Below, in pieces: positions 43,975-57,109 of a stretch of DNA of 64,000 nucleotides (position 1 is its first letter; each line of letters opens with the position of its first letter). The DNA is from Topomyia yanbarensis (taxonomy: Eukaryota > Arthropoda > Insecta > Diptera > Culicidae): positions 72,229,412 to 72,293,411 of the forward strand of contig NC_080671.1 of assembly GCF_030247195.1 (NCBI RefSeq), written 5' to 3'. Position numbers and translations under genes: made by a program. The notes below the pieces were generated by a model. That model did no database searches and had not been told where the DNA came from. It worked only from the letters and a program-made list of their open reading frames with translations.

Positions 43975-44286
43975 CAGGATGGCCAGATATAATTCCTTAA
44001 TATCGGTAGGGTCACTAAAAGTTTATCGGTAGTTATCGGTAGGCCGGGTTGTTGTCCCAAAAACGTAGTAATGACATAGAACTTTAAAATACTGACAACA
44101 CAGATCTCTGAGCAAATCCAACCCAAAAAATGAGTGTTGAGTAGGATGTGTCCAAAATCAATAAAAATCGGTAGTTTTCGGTAGGAATAACAAAATATCG
44201 GTAGTTTTGCCTTGGTCGTCCGTGAATCGGTAGGGAAGACCAAAATCGGTAGGACTACCGATAAATCGGTAGGTCTGGCCACCCTG
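43975..44286. mobile_element. 312-bp hAT-like MITE iterating ATCGGTAG
   Basis: Ends CAGGATGGCCAGA and TCTGGCCACCCTG, flanked by the exact 8-bp duplication ACTAGCGG (43967-43974, 44287-44294). The body has about ten ATCGGTAG-like words, mostly near the ends. It is inserted in the right end of the palindrome, so it is younger. Confidence 0.9.
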
Positions 44287-44581
44287 ACTAGCGGTATATT
44301 ATTTGTTTATGTTAGTTTTATGTTTGACATATAAGCTGATGAAATTTTTTTTAACAAAACTCGGAGGAGCGAGAACTCATGCCTCTTTTTATCTCTAAAC
44401 CCTAACCCTTACACAGAACTACTGCAACGCTCTAATGAACGAAGAAAACAGTTGTTTAGGGACGATTCATAAATTACGCAACGCTTTTAGGGGGATTATT
44501 ATTGAAAATGTAATATGTACGTGTGTTCAAAGTGAAAGTAAGTGTGATGTATAGATAAGTATGTGCGATACAAATATGTAC

Positions 44582-46009
44582 ATTAGGGTGGCACGAGGAT
44601 GTATGAAAAAAATGGAATACCGCAGAACCAAGTTAGAAAAATTCGTATTTCTTCAACGAACTCCTACGCCAAATCTGAATCATATCTGTTGGAGCATATT
44701 TTAGCACAAATGATTCTAAGTTTGTAAGGAGTTTACTATGGGAAAATAATAGATTTTCATTGAATTCATAAATATACCGCGTGGTGCCCCTGAAAAATAT
44801 ATTGTATGCTACATTCTATAGATTCAGTCACGTAGAACAACTTTTTCTAAAGACACTTCATAGCTATGACAACTGGTTCATGAGTTATTGCAAAATTAAA
44901 CTTTCGTTGCCCTGAAAGTTATGAAAATAGTGCTGAAGCTTCAATCAAGTGAACCTTGAGGTATTTGTTGTGGTCCCCAGTTGTACCGTTGGCTATAAGC
45001 GGAAATATAGTCCAGATGGTATCATCCCACACATGTGATCTAAAGGGCTTGGTATCGAATTGTAACAGAATTATTTTTATGTATTTTTTGTGTACAATAA
45101 TATACGTTGAGCAAATTAAAATTGAGACGAGACTGAAGTGGGAAAGATTCCCGTTATTTTGAAACTCGACTGATGTTCATCACATCCCTGTGGAGCTGGA
45201 ACTGCTATAGAGTGCCCCGTGAACTTAAGGCGGGTTAATTGAGTAAGTGGCTAATATCTGTCACTATACGCCAGCAAGAGTGTCTCCGGCCATGAAGCAC
45301 GATTTGATTTTGACCAAAACTTTTGAACGAATCATCCAGGGATTAAGATTGGAGTAGCATCGTGAATATAACGTTAGAACATAACTTTGCCAAAATCAAA
45401 TAACACGTCAGAAATAACGGTTATGATCTCCCTTATTACTTTATTTGAAACTAAGAATTCGACATAATAACGTTCCCGCTTTACAGGCATTGAAAAAAAA
45501 TTTAAAATATCAAAAAAATTAAGAATCGAACTCATGTCCTTCAGATTATCTATTTACGACGCTCGCATCTGAACTATAAAACCACCTATGTTGATAGCTG
45601 CCTAATTCGGTTTATAACTGGCATATCACGGTTGACTTGATTGAAGTATCAGCCAGAGTATCCAGATAAATTCAATTTCCACCAACGACGTAGACACTTA
45701 AGCATTGTATAAAGAATAACTTTTGAACCAGAAGTTGTAGCCTATTACACTCTTCGTGGAAGTTGTACACGGTAGCCGTATCTACCGAAATTAGCATAGC
45801 ATATATTTTTAGAATACATGGGAACGTGTCTACGAAATATTGAATAATGTGGATCGTTTATCCATGTTAAATCACATACAAACTTTAAACCATTTGTGCT
45901 AAAATATAGTGCAACCTATCAAATCAACATTTTTCATGGTGAAATGAGGTCGTTTAGCGAGTAGTTTTAGATCTAAATTCTAGAATTCTAAAATTTGTGC
46001 CACCCTAAT
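44582..46009. mobile_element. 1.43-kb element with 13-bp perfect TIRs (ATTAGGGTGGCAC)
   Basis: ATTAGGGTGGCAC (44582-44594) and GTGCCACCCTAAT (45997-46009) are exact inverse copies. It splits a repeat whose uninterrupted copy is at 36240-36475. The interior has only short frames. A tRNA-like relic (45520-45590) lies inside. The target duplication is short and ambiguous (about 3-5 bp). Confidence 0.85.
45520..45590 (-). repeat. tRNA-like relic
   Basis: On the minus strand, ATAGTTCAGATG (45566-45577) resembles an A box and GAGTTCGATTCT (45522-45533) a B box at tRNA spacing. The arms are too degraded to name an isotype. Confidence 0.45.
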
Positions 46010-46165
46010 ATACATATTGTAGCTTCATCACGTAGTAAAAGGAAGAGAGTGCAAAAGTTTAGTGTTATAAGCAAGAGTATTTCATCCTATATGATTTTTT
46101 CATGGTATGGATGTTTTCAAATAATCCTTCCGAACATCATTGCAACCTTCAATGTCTTTTTATAT
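46010..46165 (-). repeat. Right part of the split dispersed repeat
   Basis: Reverse complement matches 36240-36385. The left part is 44515-44581. Confidence 0.85.
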
Positions 46166-48856
46166 TATAAGAAGAGTTGCATACGTTGTACATTCTTTGC
46201 TGTTAAAATTCATTCACGCGGTAAAGCTACCTACTTCAGGTTTTGACTTTTCGGGATTCTGATCAGCAACGACCCAACGATGTATACAAAAGATCAACGT
46301 CTCACTGTGATAAAGTTTATCCAGGATAATCCTAGAACCAAACAAAACAATTTTTTTTTTAATTCAAAAGGGACTGATAAGCAATACACATAATAAAAGC
46401 CTTCCTGTGCATTTCTGCTTTTGGTATAGTGTGATAATAGTGGAATTGAACTATCACAAAGATTCCCCCAGTCATTTGTAATGGATCACAAATATACATA
46501 ACCATCTAAACAGCGTGTCGGTTTTATCCCAACAGCGAACATTATTCCAAAACCCAACAAAAATATAAAATGGTTCAAACCCATCTTCAATGCGCACAGT
46601 TGATGATACAAAAAGCAGATTTAATGCGTACTCAAAAATGGCGTTTTGAAAAGCTTTACTTTTCACGTTTTCATAGAATTTTCAACTTTGATCTTCAATT
46701 TCCTTTAACAGAAAGCTACGATTATTCAAACAATGTGTGTGTATGAAAGGTGTGAGCGTTGGGAAGAAATACTAGTGCGGATGACAACATACAATCATGT
46801 TTTAGTAGTTTTATTTAGATTTTTAAAGAGACCGCCTAGAGGCGGTGTTGGGAACTAGGGGGTTAATTTGGTTAAAACCATAACATCCACCAGCAAAATC
46901 TAACATCCAGACGATTAACATTGCTGTCGTTTGTTTTTTTTTTGTGACATTTGACGTACTAATGAAAGTTTAATTTGTCTTCAAATGCTGTACATAATCG
47001 TACAAATAATAACCTGTCATAAAAAACGAAGAAAAAAATTATATATGGAGAAAGTCGCAGGGGATCGGTTTTGTTGTAATTCCCCTAAAATTACTAGTCG
47101 TAACTCAGTGCACTTATGATTGATGGCACTCAGAAGAAGTTCATATATGTTATATTTCAACCAAGTGACTGTCTGTTAGTACGGTATGGTTCGAAAACAC
47201 GATACGGAGTAAACAAATAGTTGGTAATAACTGGCCGGTTCGAGCCCATTCGCCTACCTCTCCCTGTTTTTTCCGGTTCTTTTTTTTTTTTTTCTAATTA
47301 CGATATGATGTTCATATCGCGATGTTATATTTGAAAGATGCTTTTTGTTAGATATATTTGAACGACACGTTTTATTGCATCAGATTCAATGAAAATTTAC
47401 AGGTTTCTTTCAAATTGTTGTAAAATGACCGATGCAACTAGCAACATAAGTGACCTTAATGTTCAGATGTTATCGTCATGAACAGCCGGATTTGAAGGGT
47501 ATTAGTTTTGGCTCTTGATTTTTTGCTGCCTGTAAGCGGAATCGATAGTATTAAATAAAATAATAAGGGAAAGTTCCCGGTTATGGCATATCTGTTATTT
47601 CTGGCGTGTTGCACGCTTTATAGCATTTTTGACAAAGTTAGTATTACTATCATTATCGCTGGATGCTCCGTTCAAACATTTTTGGGTTCAATCAAAATGC
47701 GCTCCAAGTCCGCAGACTCTGTCTTTCTGGTGTTTAATGACAGATATCGCCAAACTTACTCACCTGCAATATACTGCTCATGATCACATATTTGTCATAT
47801 ATTTGGGATTATTAATTTTTATGGAAATGATTTGTGATCATGGACAGTAGAACTTACTGCAGTTTGGCTGAATTTTCTATTGAATACTCATTAGCTCTGA
47901 GATACTTACTATATCTGAAATTTTAAGCAGAATAATATTTTTTCGAAATTGCCTATTGTAAACGAAATTGTAAACTTTTGGCTGGTTAGTGAATATAAAC
48001 AGTGTAGAGTTTTAAAATGTTATTTTTGTGCTCTATATTAATAGCGTCTAAACCATTGGTTTTGCGGTTAGTTCGGAAAATTTTCGTTATTTCCAAACGC
48101 GTTTTTTCGATTCCAAACAAATTCAAATAGAGACTTACTCTATTCAGTAAATTTGTAGCTAATTGTAATACCAACAAAGGAATTTGTTGAGAACACTTGT
48201 AAAGTCATGAAGAGACTGATCATGTTATATTGATGTCGAGATTCCATGTATGAATAAATGTTGGGTTAACCAAATCGGTTATAATATTGTCATGATTTAA
48301 TCACTGAGTAGCGTAATGTATTGTTTGATTAGAAGCACAAGTTACAGTTTTCTAGCTCCCACTCCCCCAGACCGCCAAAGCTTTGGGTTTTTTTATGACA
48401 AAGTTATGATTTTTTCAATATTCAAACCGCAAGTCAATATATTAATGTGATGTTATGTAATATATTTTTGCATTTGCGAAATTGTTAATTACAAATACCT
48501 TCAAACTGATCTAATTGTACTTTGAGGAATCTAATTTTTCGAATTTGTCCAGTATTCATTTTGTTAACATCTAATTTTATCAGATTGTCATATCACAAAA
48601 TAATTAGTCTACAGCATCGAAATAGCAGGTCTAGGTCGTATTTAATATTCCAAATAACAATTGGCTTATTAAATAGAATTGGTCAGTAAAATGATTTTAA
48701 GGAAACATGATTTTGTGAGGCTAAAAAAGTCACCTTTCTCCTGACGTTACTAGAGGCAAACACTGATTGTCTACCTTTTGAGATACTGCGCGCCATTTGT
48801 GGAATTCTGCAGAAACGGTTAGAGATACGATCAAACCGACTAAAAATTCACCCTTT
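46166..48856. other. Unassigned AT-rich stretch
   Basis: No coding region, TIR pair or tandem array recognised in about 2.7 kb. Open frames reach only about 73 residues. Confidence 0.45.
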
Positions 48857-49310
48857 AGGGTAACAAAATTGCCTATTCACCCTGAAAAAAATCACATAAT
48901 TTTTTTTTTGTTGGTCGTTATTGGGATTCAATCGTTCACACCTTTATAATTTTAGCGCGAACATAGCGTTGCTGTCTCTAATATGTACCGTTCGAACCGT
49001 TCTGTCCCGTCCCAACGCCCCGTTACCCAACCTTTAACTTATAGGGTAATGAGCTTATTTTCACCATGTTTCTATTTGCCATCTTTGTACAACGCATTGA
49101 GCGACAATTGAGGCACTAAATTCGAATTTTCGTTGCGCTCAAACACGAGCATTTCATTGTTTTCAGGACATTTGTGTTATTAGATTGATTCTAATCAACG
49201 AAGCAAAGCTCTTAATGCCAATTCATACGAATTCCATCGATTGTAGGCCGAGTAATTAATGAATTAGTGAGATACCTTCCTTAATAGGGTGAAAATAGGC
49301 AATTTACCCT
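48857..49310. mobile_element. 454-bp TIR element with AGGGTAA..TTGCCTATT..CACCCT ends
   Basis: The left end at 48857-48883 and right end at 49286-49310 are inverse copies apart from small indels. An internal CAACCTTTAACTTATAGGGTAATG...TTTTCACC stretch repeats the same words near 49030-49065. Non-coding. The target duplication is not evident. Confidence 0.6.
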
Positions 49311-50884
49311 ATGTAAAAGTAATGGTAGTGGGCCTTCTTGTAGATGAATATACTGGATATATTTTTTTCCTAGAATTCATTTTACATTCAATATGTTGAA
49401 CACCCAGAATTGGAACCTGAAATCGCAACGAAAGACGTTGTAACAATGGGAAAAATTGACAAGTGCTCTAAGCATCAAATGCTCGAGAAAACATGAAAAC
49501 CGAGTGACTGTCAATCGAGCCAGTAAGACACAAAACTATTCTGAAAGAACAATATTGCTGCATTGCCTTACAAGTTGTAAGTTACAATATTACATCATCA
49601 CAATGTGTTAGGAAGTTGATAGAACTGCTGATCATCGGCAATTGTCGCGTCTTCGCGTTTGAATAACTAGATACTTCAATGGTTATCAAAGTTGCTAAAC
49701 TTTCGTATTCTTTAGTTGCTGTTACCATTCAGCTCTCCCTTGCCGAACACCTGAAATGAATTAATGATAAAATAGTTTCATACTTTACTTGATGTGCTAT
49801 ATCGTGTCGATTTCGAAATGTATATATAGTTTAGTTAGTAACGTTATAGCAGATCAACTCAAAGGTCGTGAGTTCAAATCTATGTTGTTTTCTCTCGTTT
49901 TTTATATTGCGATTTTTTTAAAAGCTAAAATAGCTCAAGCCAGTTTACTGTGCATCTCTCCTTTTTTATGTGTTCATTACAGCAAATTAAGTTTTCAAGT
50001 GCCGCCCACGCATCATTGTGCAGTCTATTTTTTCTTTGGACGGTCTTAATCCTCAAAAAGGCAAGCTAAAATCGTGGCTTCAACAAGTATTGCTCCTAAG
50101 ACCCGGTGATATTAAGTCTTTTTTGGCTTTCTATCAGTGAGAGAATTGAAAGCCCGAAAAAGCTCCATCATTTCTGTTCATAATTACAAGTTTATTCAAA
50201 TTAGAGGATAATTATTGTAACCAGCCGTGCCTCTGAGACCACTTGCCTTTCTGAGGGTTAAAGAATATTAGTAATACATATATTTTAAACATGGTATACA
50301 ATACATAAATGATCTGATAGAACGTTTGACAGATGAGTAATTATTGTATTCATCATTAAAGTTGTTTTGAAAAAGGGATATGTTTAAATCAGTGTATCAG
50401 TGATTATGCAATGAGAGCAGATGCTTGCCTTAAGAGACACGATCTTCTACAATTAACAAAAAAATCAAAGCTTTTTGAGCGATTTAGTGGAGGGGCTAAG
50501 ACATGGTCTTTATTAATCACATAATAAAGGTTCAAGTAAATTTTATTAATACCTCGGCATGCAAGAAATGGATTGCGTTAAAATCGTTATCAATATGATG
50601 ACTTCATTCGTCAGTACAGTATTAAAATTCGCACAAAAACGGGTGTTACACGCAAGCCAATGATTAAATTTCATAAGCATTTATAGTATGTTTATAAAAG
50701 AGCACGACAAACCTACATGATGGTTGAATCAGTTTATTTGTACCCTGCGTGTTTGGCTAGCGTATCATCTACTGCCCCCACAAACATTCAAACTATTCAC
50801 TATGAACACCATAAAAGCACCTAACAAGAATTCTTTTCAATCAGTTTGATTTTTCATTGCCCCTGAGCTAGAAAATATACTAGC
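49311..50884. other. Unassigned stretch upstream of the satellite array
   Basis: Apart from a tRNA-like relic at 49827-49881, no feature was recognised. An 86-residue frame at 49789-50049 overlaps that relic and is not credible. Confidence 0.4.
49827..49885 (+). repeat. tRNA-like relic
   Basis: TAGTTTAGTTAG (49827-49838) resembles an A box and GAGTTCAAATCT (49870-49881) a B box, 31 nt apart, as in tRNA genes and tRNA-derived SINEs. The stems are not convincing. Confidence 0.45.
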
Positions 50885-53800
50885 TTCCCACAGAAATACG
50901 CCATATGCACCTTGGAGAGCTTGGAAGCGCCCTACGAGTTAGGATAGACTATCCACAACCATCTCACGAGCTCAAATACTCATACCAACGCCCCAAAGAG
51001 ATACAGTATATGCGCCCCAGAAAATCTGAAAGCACCCGGCAAGTTAGGATATACTATTCGCATAACGCCCCATGAGCATACTACCTACCCGTTAGCCCAA
51101 CATACTCATACTACTGACCCATAGAGCCTAAAAACGCCCTGTAACTTAGGATAGATTATTACCGCCTCATAACGTTAAATACTCATTTATATGCGCCCCA
51201 AAGATACTGAAACCGGTTGAAAGCGCCTTGTAAGTTTGGAATGTTTATTGCCGACCTATCTAATTGCCAGGCGAGCCATGGGAATATCATACTAGCTCTC
51301 CAGCGAGTGTGGAAGTGCTCTGCAATATATGGGAACATCATACTAGCGCCCAATACAGTCTCGGAGTGCCGTGCGAACTATGAAAATATCGGACTTGCGC
51401 CCTAGGTAGTTTAAGAGAGCCCTGCGACCTATGCGAATATCAAACTGGTGCCCGAGAGACTCTGAGAGCGCCCTGCGAGCAATGTGAATATCATGCTGGC
51501 GCCCATAGAGTCATACTAGCGCCCTGTGAGCTATGAGAAGCACCCCAGCGACTGCGGAAGCTTTCTCCGAGCTATGGGAATATCATACTAGTACTCCAGA
51601 GAATCTTAAGCGCCCTACAAACTATGAGAATATTTGTCTAGCGCCCTAGCGAGTTTGAGAGCGCCCTGCGAACTATGTGAATATCGTAAAAGCACTCGAG
51701 AGAATCTAAGAGCGCCCTGCAATCCATGAGAATATTAAACTAGCTCCCCAGAGAATTTGTAAGCGCCCTGTAAACTAAGAGAACGTCAGACTAGTAACCT
51801 AGAGAGTTTGAATGCGCCCTGCGAGCTATGGGAATATCACACTAGCGTCCCAGAGAATCGAAGAGCGCCCTGCGAGATATGTGAATATCATACTAGCGCC
51901 CCATAGAATCTCGGAGCGCCGTGCGAACTATGAGAATATCGGACTTGCGCCCTAGGGAGTTAAAGAGAGCCCTGCGACCTATGCGAATATTAAACTGGTG
52001 CCCGATAGGCTCTGAGAGCGCCCTGCGAGCAATGTGAATATCAAGCTGGCGCCTCATAGGGTCATATTAGCACCATAGGGAGCTTTAGAGCGCCCTGTGA
52101 GCTATGAGAAGCACCCCAGCGAGTGCGGAAGCGCTCTACAAGCTATGAAATATCATATTAACGCTCTAGAGAATTTTAGAGCGCCCTGCGAACTATGAGA
52201 ATAACAGACTAGCGCCCCAGCGAGTTTGAAAGCGCCCTGCGAACTACGTGAATATCGTAAAAGCATTTGAGAGAATCTTAGAGCGCCCTGCGAACGATGA
52301 GAATATAAGACTAGTCCCCTAGAGAGTTTCAGATTTCCCTGCGAGCTATGGCTCGAGAGAGTCTGAGAGCGCCCAGTGAGCCATGTGAATATCATTATAA
52401 CGCCCCATAGAGCCAAATTAGCGCCCTGCGAGCTATCAGAATACCATACTAGAGCTCCAGCGAGTGTGGAAGCGCTCTCCGAGCTATGGGAATATTATAC
52501 TAGCGCTCCAGAGAATCTTAGAGCGCCCTACAAACTATGAGAATATTAGACTAGTGCCCTAGCGAGCTTGAGAGCGCCCTGCGAACTATGTGAATATCGT
52601 AAAAGCGCTCGAGAGAATCTAAGAGCGCTCTGCAATCTATGAGAATATTAGACTAGCGCCCCAGAGAATTTGTAAGCGCCCGGCAAATTAAGATAACATC
52701 AGACAAGTAACCTAGAGAGATTTGTGAATATCATACTAGCGCCCTGAAGCGCTTGAGAGCGCCCTGTTAGCTATGATACTACGTATCATACTGGGGCCCT
52801 AGCGAGCATGGAAGCACTCTTCGAACTATGGGAATATGATACTGGTACCCCAGAGCACCTGAGAGCATCCTACGAACTATGGGAATGTCAGATTAGTGCC
52901 CTAGCGAGTTTGGGAGCTCCCTGCGAGCTATGGAAATATTATACTGGCGCCAGAGAGAATCTGAGAGCGCCATGCGAGCGATGAGAATATAAGGCTAACC
53001 TAGAGAGTTTGAGAGCGCCCAGCGTGCTATGGGAATGTTATGCTGGCGCTCGAGAGAATCTAAGAGCGCCCTACGAACTATGTGAATATCATACTTGCGC
53101 CCTATAGAGTCATACTAGCGCCCTAGAGAGCCTGAGAGCGTCCAGCGAGCTATGAGAATATCATTATAACAACCCAGCGTCGAAGCGCTCTCCAAGCTAT
53201 GTGGATCTCACAATAGCACCCCATAGGGTCTCGGAGCGTACAGCGGGCTATGAGAATATCAGATTAGCGCCAATGTGAGTTTAAAGTACCCGGCGAGCTA
53301 TGGGAATATCACACTGGCGCCCCAGAGAATCTGAGTGCGCCCTGCAAACTATGAGAATATTAGACTACCCTACAGAGGTTGAGAGCGCCCTGCGAGCTCT
53401 GGGAATATCATGCTGGCGCTCTAGAGAATCTGAGAGCGCCTCGCGCGCTATGTGAATATCATACTAGCGCCCCATAGTCATACTAGCGCCCTAGAGAGCT
53501 TGAAATCGATTTGCGAGCTATGAGAATATTATACTAGCGCCCTAATGAGCATGGAAGCGCTCTCCGAGCTATGAGAATATCATACGAGCGGCCCAGAGAG
53601 TCTAAAAGCGCCCTACGAACAATGAAAATATCAAACTAGCCCCTAGTGAGTTCGAGAGTGCCCTACGAGCTATGGGAATATCATGCTGGCACTCGAGAGA
53701 ATCTGAGAGCGCCATGCTATGCTGGCTGCGAGATATGTGAATATCATTCTAGCACCCCATATAGCCATACTAGCGCCCTGCAAGCTATGAGAATACCATA

Positions 53801-55810
53801 CTAGCACGACAGCGAGTGTGAAAGCGCTCTCCGCTTTGGGAATATCATACTGGCGCCCTGCGAACTATGAAAATATCGGACTACCGCATGAAGAGTTTGG
53901 GCGCGTTCTGCGAGCTATTGGAATATCGTACTGACGCTCGAGAGAATCTGAGAGCGCCCTGCGAGCTATGGGAATACCATATTAGCTTCCCATACAGTTA
54001 TACTAGCGCCCTAGAGAGCTATGAGAATATCGAACTAGCACCCTAGTGAGTTTGAGAGTGTTTATGCTAGCGCTCCAGAGAATTCGTGAGCGCCCTGCAA
54101 ACTAAGAGAATATCGAACTAGCGGCTAAGAGAGTTCGAGAGCGTCCTGCGAGCTATGGGAATATCATGTTGGCGCTCGAGAGAATCTGAGAGCGCCTCGC
54201 GAGCTATGTTAATATTTTATTAGCGCCCCATAGTCATGCTAGCGCCCTAGAAAGCTTGAAATCGATCTGCGAGCTATGAGAATATTATACTAGCGCCCCA
54301 GTGACCAAGGAGACGCTCTCCGAGCTATGGGAGTATCATACTAGCGCCCCAGAGAGTCCGAAAGCGAGCTATGGAATATCATACCGGCGCCAGAGAGAAT
54401 CTGAGAGCGCCCTGCGGACGATGAGAGTTTCATAATATCCTAGAGAGTTTGAGAGCGCTCTGCGAGGAATATCATGCTGGTGCTCAAGGGATTCTGAAAG
54501 CGCCCTGCGAGCTCTGTGAATATCATACTAGCGCCCTGAAGAGCTTGAGAGCGCCTTGTGAGCTATGATATTATATATCATACTGGGGCCCTAGCGAGTA
54601 TGAAAGCAGTCTCCGAGCTATGCGAACATCATACTGGCACCCCAGAGAATCTGAGAGCGCCCTACGAACTGTGGGAATGTCATATTAGCACCCTGCGAGC
54701 TATGGAAATATCATACTGGCGCCAGAGAGAATCTGAGAGCGCCCTGCGAGCGATGAGAATATAAGGCTACCCAAGAGAGTTTGAGAGCGCCCAGCGTGCT
54801 ATGGGAATGTTATGCTGGCTCTCTAGAGAATCTTAAAGAGCGCCCTACGAGCTATGTGAATACAATACTTGCGCCCCATAGAGTCATACTAGCGCCCTGG
54901 AGAGACTGAGAGCGCCCAGCGAGCTGTGAGAATATCATAATAGCACCCCAGCGAGTGTGGAAGCGCTCTCCGAGCTATCTGGATATCACCATAGCACCCC
55001 ATAGGGTCTCGGAGCGCCCTGCGAGCTTTGAAAATGACAAACTAGTGCCCCTGCGAGTTTGAGAGCACCCTGCGAATATCATACTGGCGCCCCATAGAGT
55101 CATATTCGCACCCTGTGAGCTGTGAAAAGCGCCCCAGCGAGTGCGGAAGTGCTCTCCGAGCTATGGGAATATTATACCAGCACTCCAGAGAATCTTAGAG
55201 CGCCCTACGAACTATGAGAATATTAGACTAGCGCCCTAGCGAGTTTGAGAGCGCCCTGCGAACTATGTGAATATCGTAAAAGCACTCGAGAGAATCTAAG
55301 AGCGCCCTGCAATCTATGAGAATATTAGACTAGCACCGCAGAGAATTTTTAAGCGCCCGGCAAATTAAGATAACATCAGACTAGTAACCTAGAGAGTTTT
55401 GTGAATATCATACTAGCGCCCTGCGAGCTTTGAAAATGACAAACTAGTGCCCCTGCGAGTCTGAGAGCACCCTGTGAGCTATCGGAATATCATACTAGCG
55501 TCCTACGAGTTTTGCAAATATCATATTGGCGTCCCAGAGAGTGTGGAAGCGCCCTGCGAGCGATGGGAACATCAGACTATCGTCCGAGAGAATCTTAGAA
55601 CGCCTTGCGTGGCTTGTAAGTATCAAACTATTGTTGAAACGCTCTGCGAGATGTGGGAATATCATACTAGTGCTTTCAAGTATCTGAGAGTATCCTGCGA
55701 GCTATGAGCATATCATACTAGTGCCCCATGCAGTCTGGGATCGCCATGTGAGTTATGAAAATATCATACTAGCGCGGCAGGGAGTTTGACAATACCCTAC
55801 GAGTTTGAAT
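50885..55810. repeat. ~4.9-kb tandem array of a ~51-bp monomer
   Basis: Monomers follow the pattern AGCGCCCTGCGAGCTATG, then GAATATCATACTAGCGCCCC, then AGAGAATCTGAG. Successive GCGCCCT starts at 52574, 52625 and 52676 give a 51-bp period. Copies differ by about 10-25 percent by eye, and partial units are common. Both strands carry short frames with a 17-residue period (for example YHIGVPESVEAPCERWE in the plus frame at 55474-55707, and SQGALKLAGALVCYSHS in the minus frame at 52153-52416) because the unit is a multiple of three. Stops and frameshifts are frequent, so it is not annotated as a gene. It is a minisatellite/satellite block of roughly 95 units. Confidence 0.95.
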
Positions 55811-56379
55811 AGATTCACAAAATTCCAATTAGCTGGATGTTTTTTTCACGAGCATAGGGATCATTAAATTTGCCATCCAGAATGATAAGGCCAACGGAAT
55901 TTTTTTTTTGGTCCAAAAAAAATTTTTTTTTTCGGTTCCAGGAGCTGGTTAGTCGCCGACTAACCGTGACTAACCGCAACTACAGCACTGGTTAGCATCT
56001 AACTGGCACCCTTGGTGTTAGGTTGGATATATCGCCTTACTGGCAGTAGGTTGGTGCCAGTTACTGACGAGTGGAACACGAAACTTTCGAATATGATTGT
56101 TCTAATCTCATTTCACAACAATAGATACCAGCACCGGCTCAGCCTTCCAACAAAAGCAGTCAGTTTAACAAACAACGTATTCTTCAAGTTTTCGCTCCAT
56201 ACCGCTAGACAGCCATTCCCCATGAGGAAGAATTCTCACATTGAAAGTTTTGAAAGAAAATTACATGTAAGTCACTAGGAGCAAGTGGAGTATACTCATT
56301 CTAAATAACCATTTGGGCTATAGTCTTGTTTGGTTAGTTGCACGATCTATTGGGTTACTGTTCTGGAGAACGCGTTTCT
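55811..56379. other. Unassigned stretch after the array
   Basis: Contains GGTTAGTCGCCGACTAACC, a short inverted repeat near 55947. No gene recognised. Confidence 0.4.
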
Positions 56380-56700
56380 TGTTTCAGAAACAGTATAGTG
56401 TTTTTATGTTCCAGAGTGTCTCTAGAGCAGCAATAGGTATTGTTGTGAACGCATCAGTTATTGTCATCAATACCTTCCTCTGGAGATGGTTTAATTTTGA
56501 TTGCATTGTCGTGGCTTCTCCCGTTTGCCACTATTGGTCTAACGATTGTTTTGTAGATACACTGAATGTACTTCGGTTTGACTTCACAAGATCCGCCGAA
56601 AGTCTACATTGGCCGAAGGCTATGCAAGCTCTTTTGATCGTGAAATCGGCGTGGTGTCAAGAATTACCTCAACTTACTTAACTTGATCTGCGACAACAAT
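56380..56700 (-). pseudogene. Reverse-transcriptase thumb relic of a non-LTR element
   Basis: Minus-strand pieces read AFGQCRLSA (near 56610-56640), KPKYIQCIYKTIVRPMV (near 56525-56580) and a short alanine-rich stretch near 56430. This order matches the region after the catalytic domain in several mosquito non-LTR elements (…KYI…YKTIVRP…TGA…). It is frameshifted and short. The 122-residue plus-strand frame at 56313-56681 is antisense to it and is not considered a gene. Confidence 0.4.
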
Positions 56701-57109
56701 TTCGGAGTTATAGAACTGTAACGGATTGGCTCCGGTTGCAATCAGTCGATAAAGTGGTCATTTTAGGAGAGTTTTAGTTTTCTATAAAACTTCTTCTACT
56801 TCTTTATTCTATAACTGGCGGATCGGTTCAATGCATTAGCTAAACGGGGCCTTTTGCCCATTATATATTTCCATGATGTAAACAATAAGAAATAATAAAG
56901 CGAGTTTTAATAATTATCCGGACGTTCTCGTGCGAGAAATTAGCTATTTCCGGCTGAGACCTGTTTACGAGGCGGAAAAATATTTTAATATTCTTAGTAA
57001 CTGCATCTTGAGGCTCGTTCATTCCTCTCTTGTACTCTTCCGTGTCATCGTCATGGTCATCTTATTTCTTTCATGTTTGTTACCCTTACTGGATAAGAAT
57101 GTGAGATTT

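Noticed and set aside
47160..47255. GGTTCGAGCCC B-box as a tRNA gene
   Set aside because: No A box at suitable distance and no cloverleaf stems could be found.
50885..55810. CRISPR-like array
   Set aside because: Period is uniform, with no constant-repeat/unique-spacer alternation, and the context is eukaryotic. It is a tandem satellite.
56313..56681. 122-residue plus-strand reading frame as a gene
   Set aside because: The opposite strand carries reverse-transcriptase thumb motifs; the plus frame shows none and has unusual composition.
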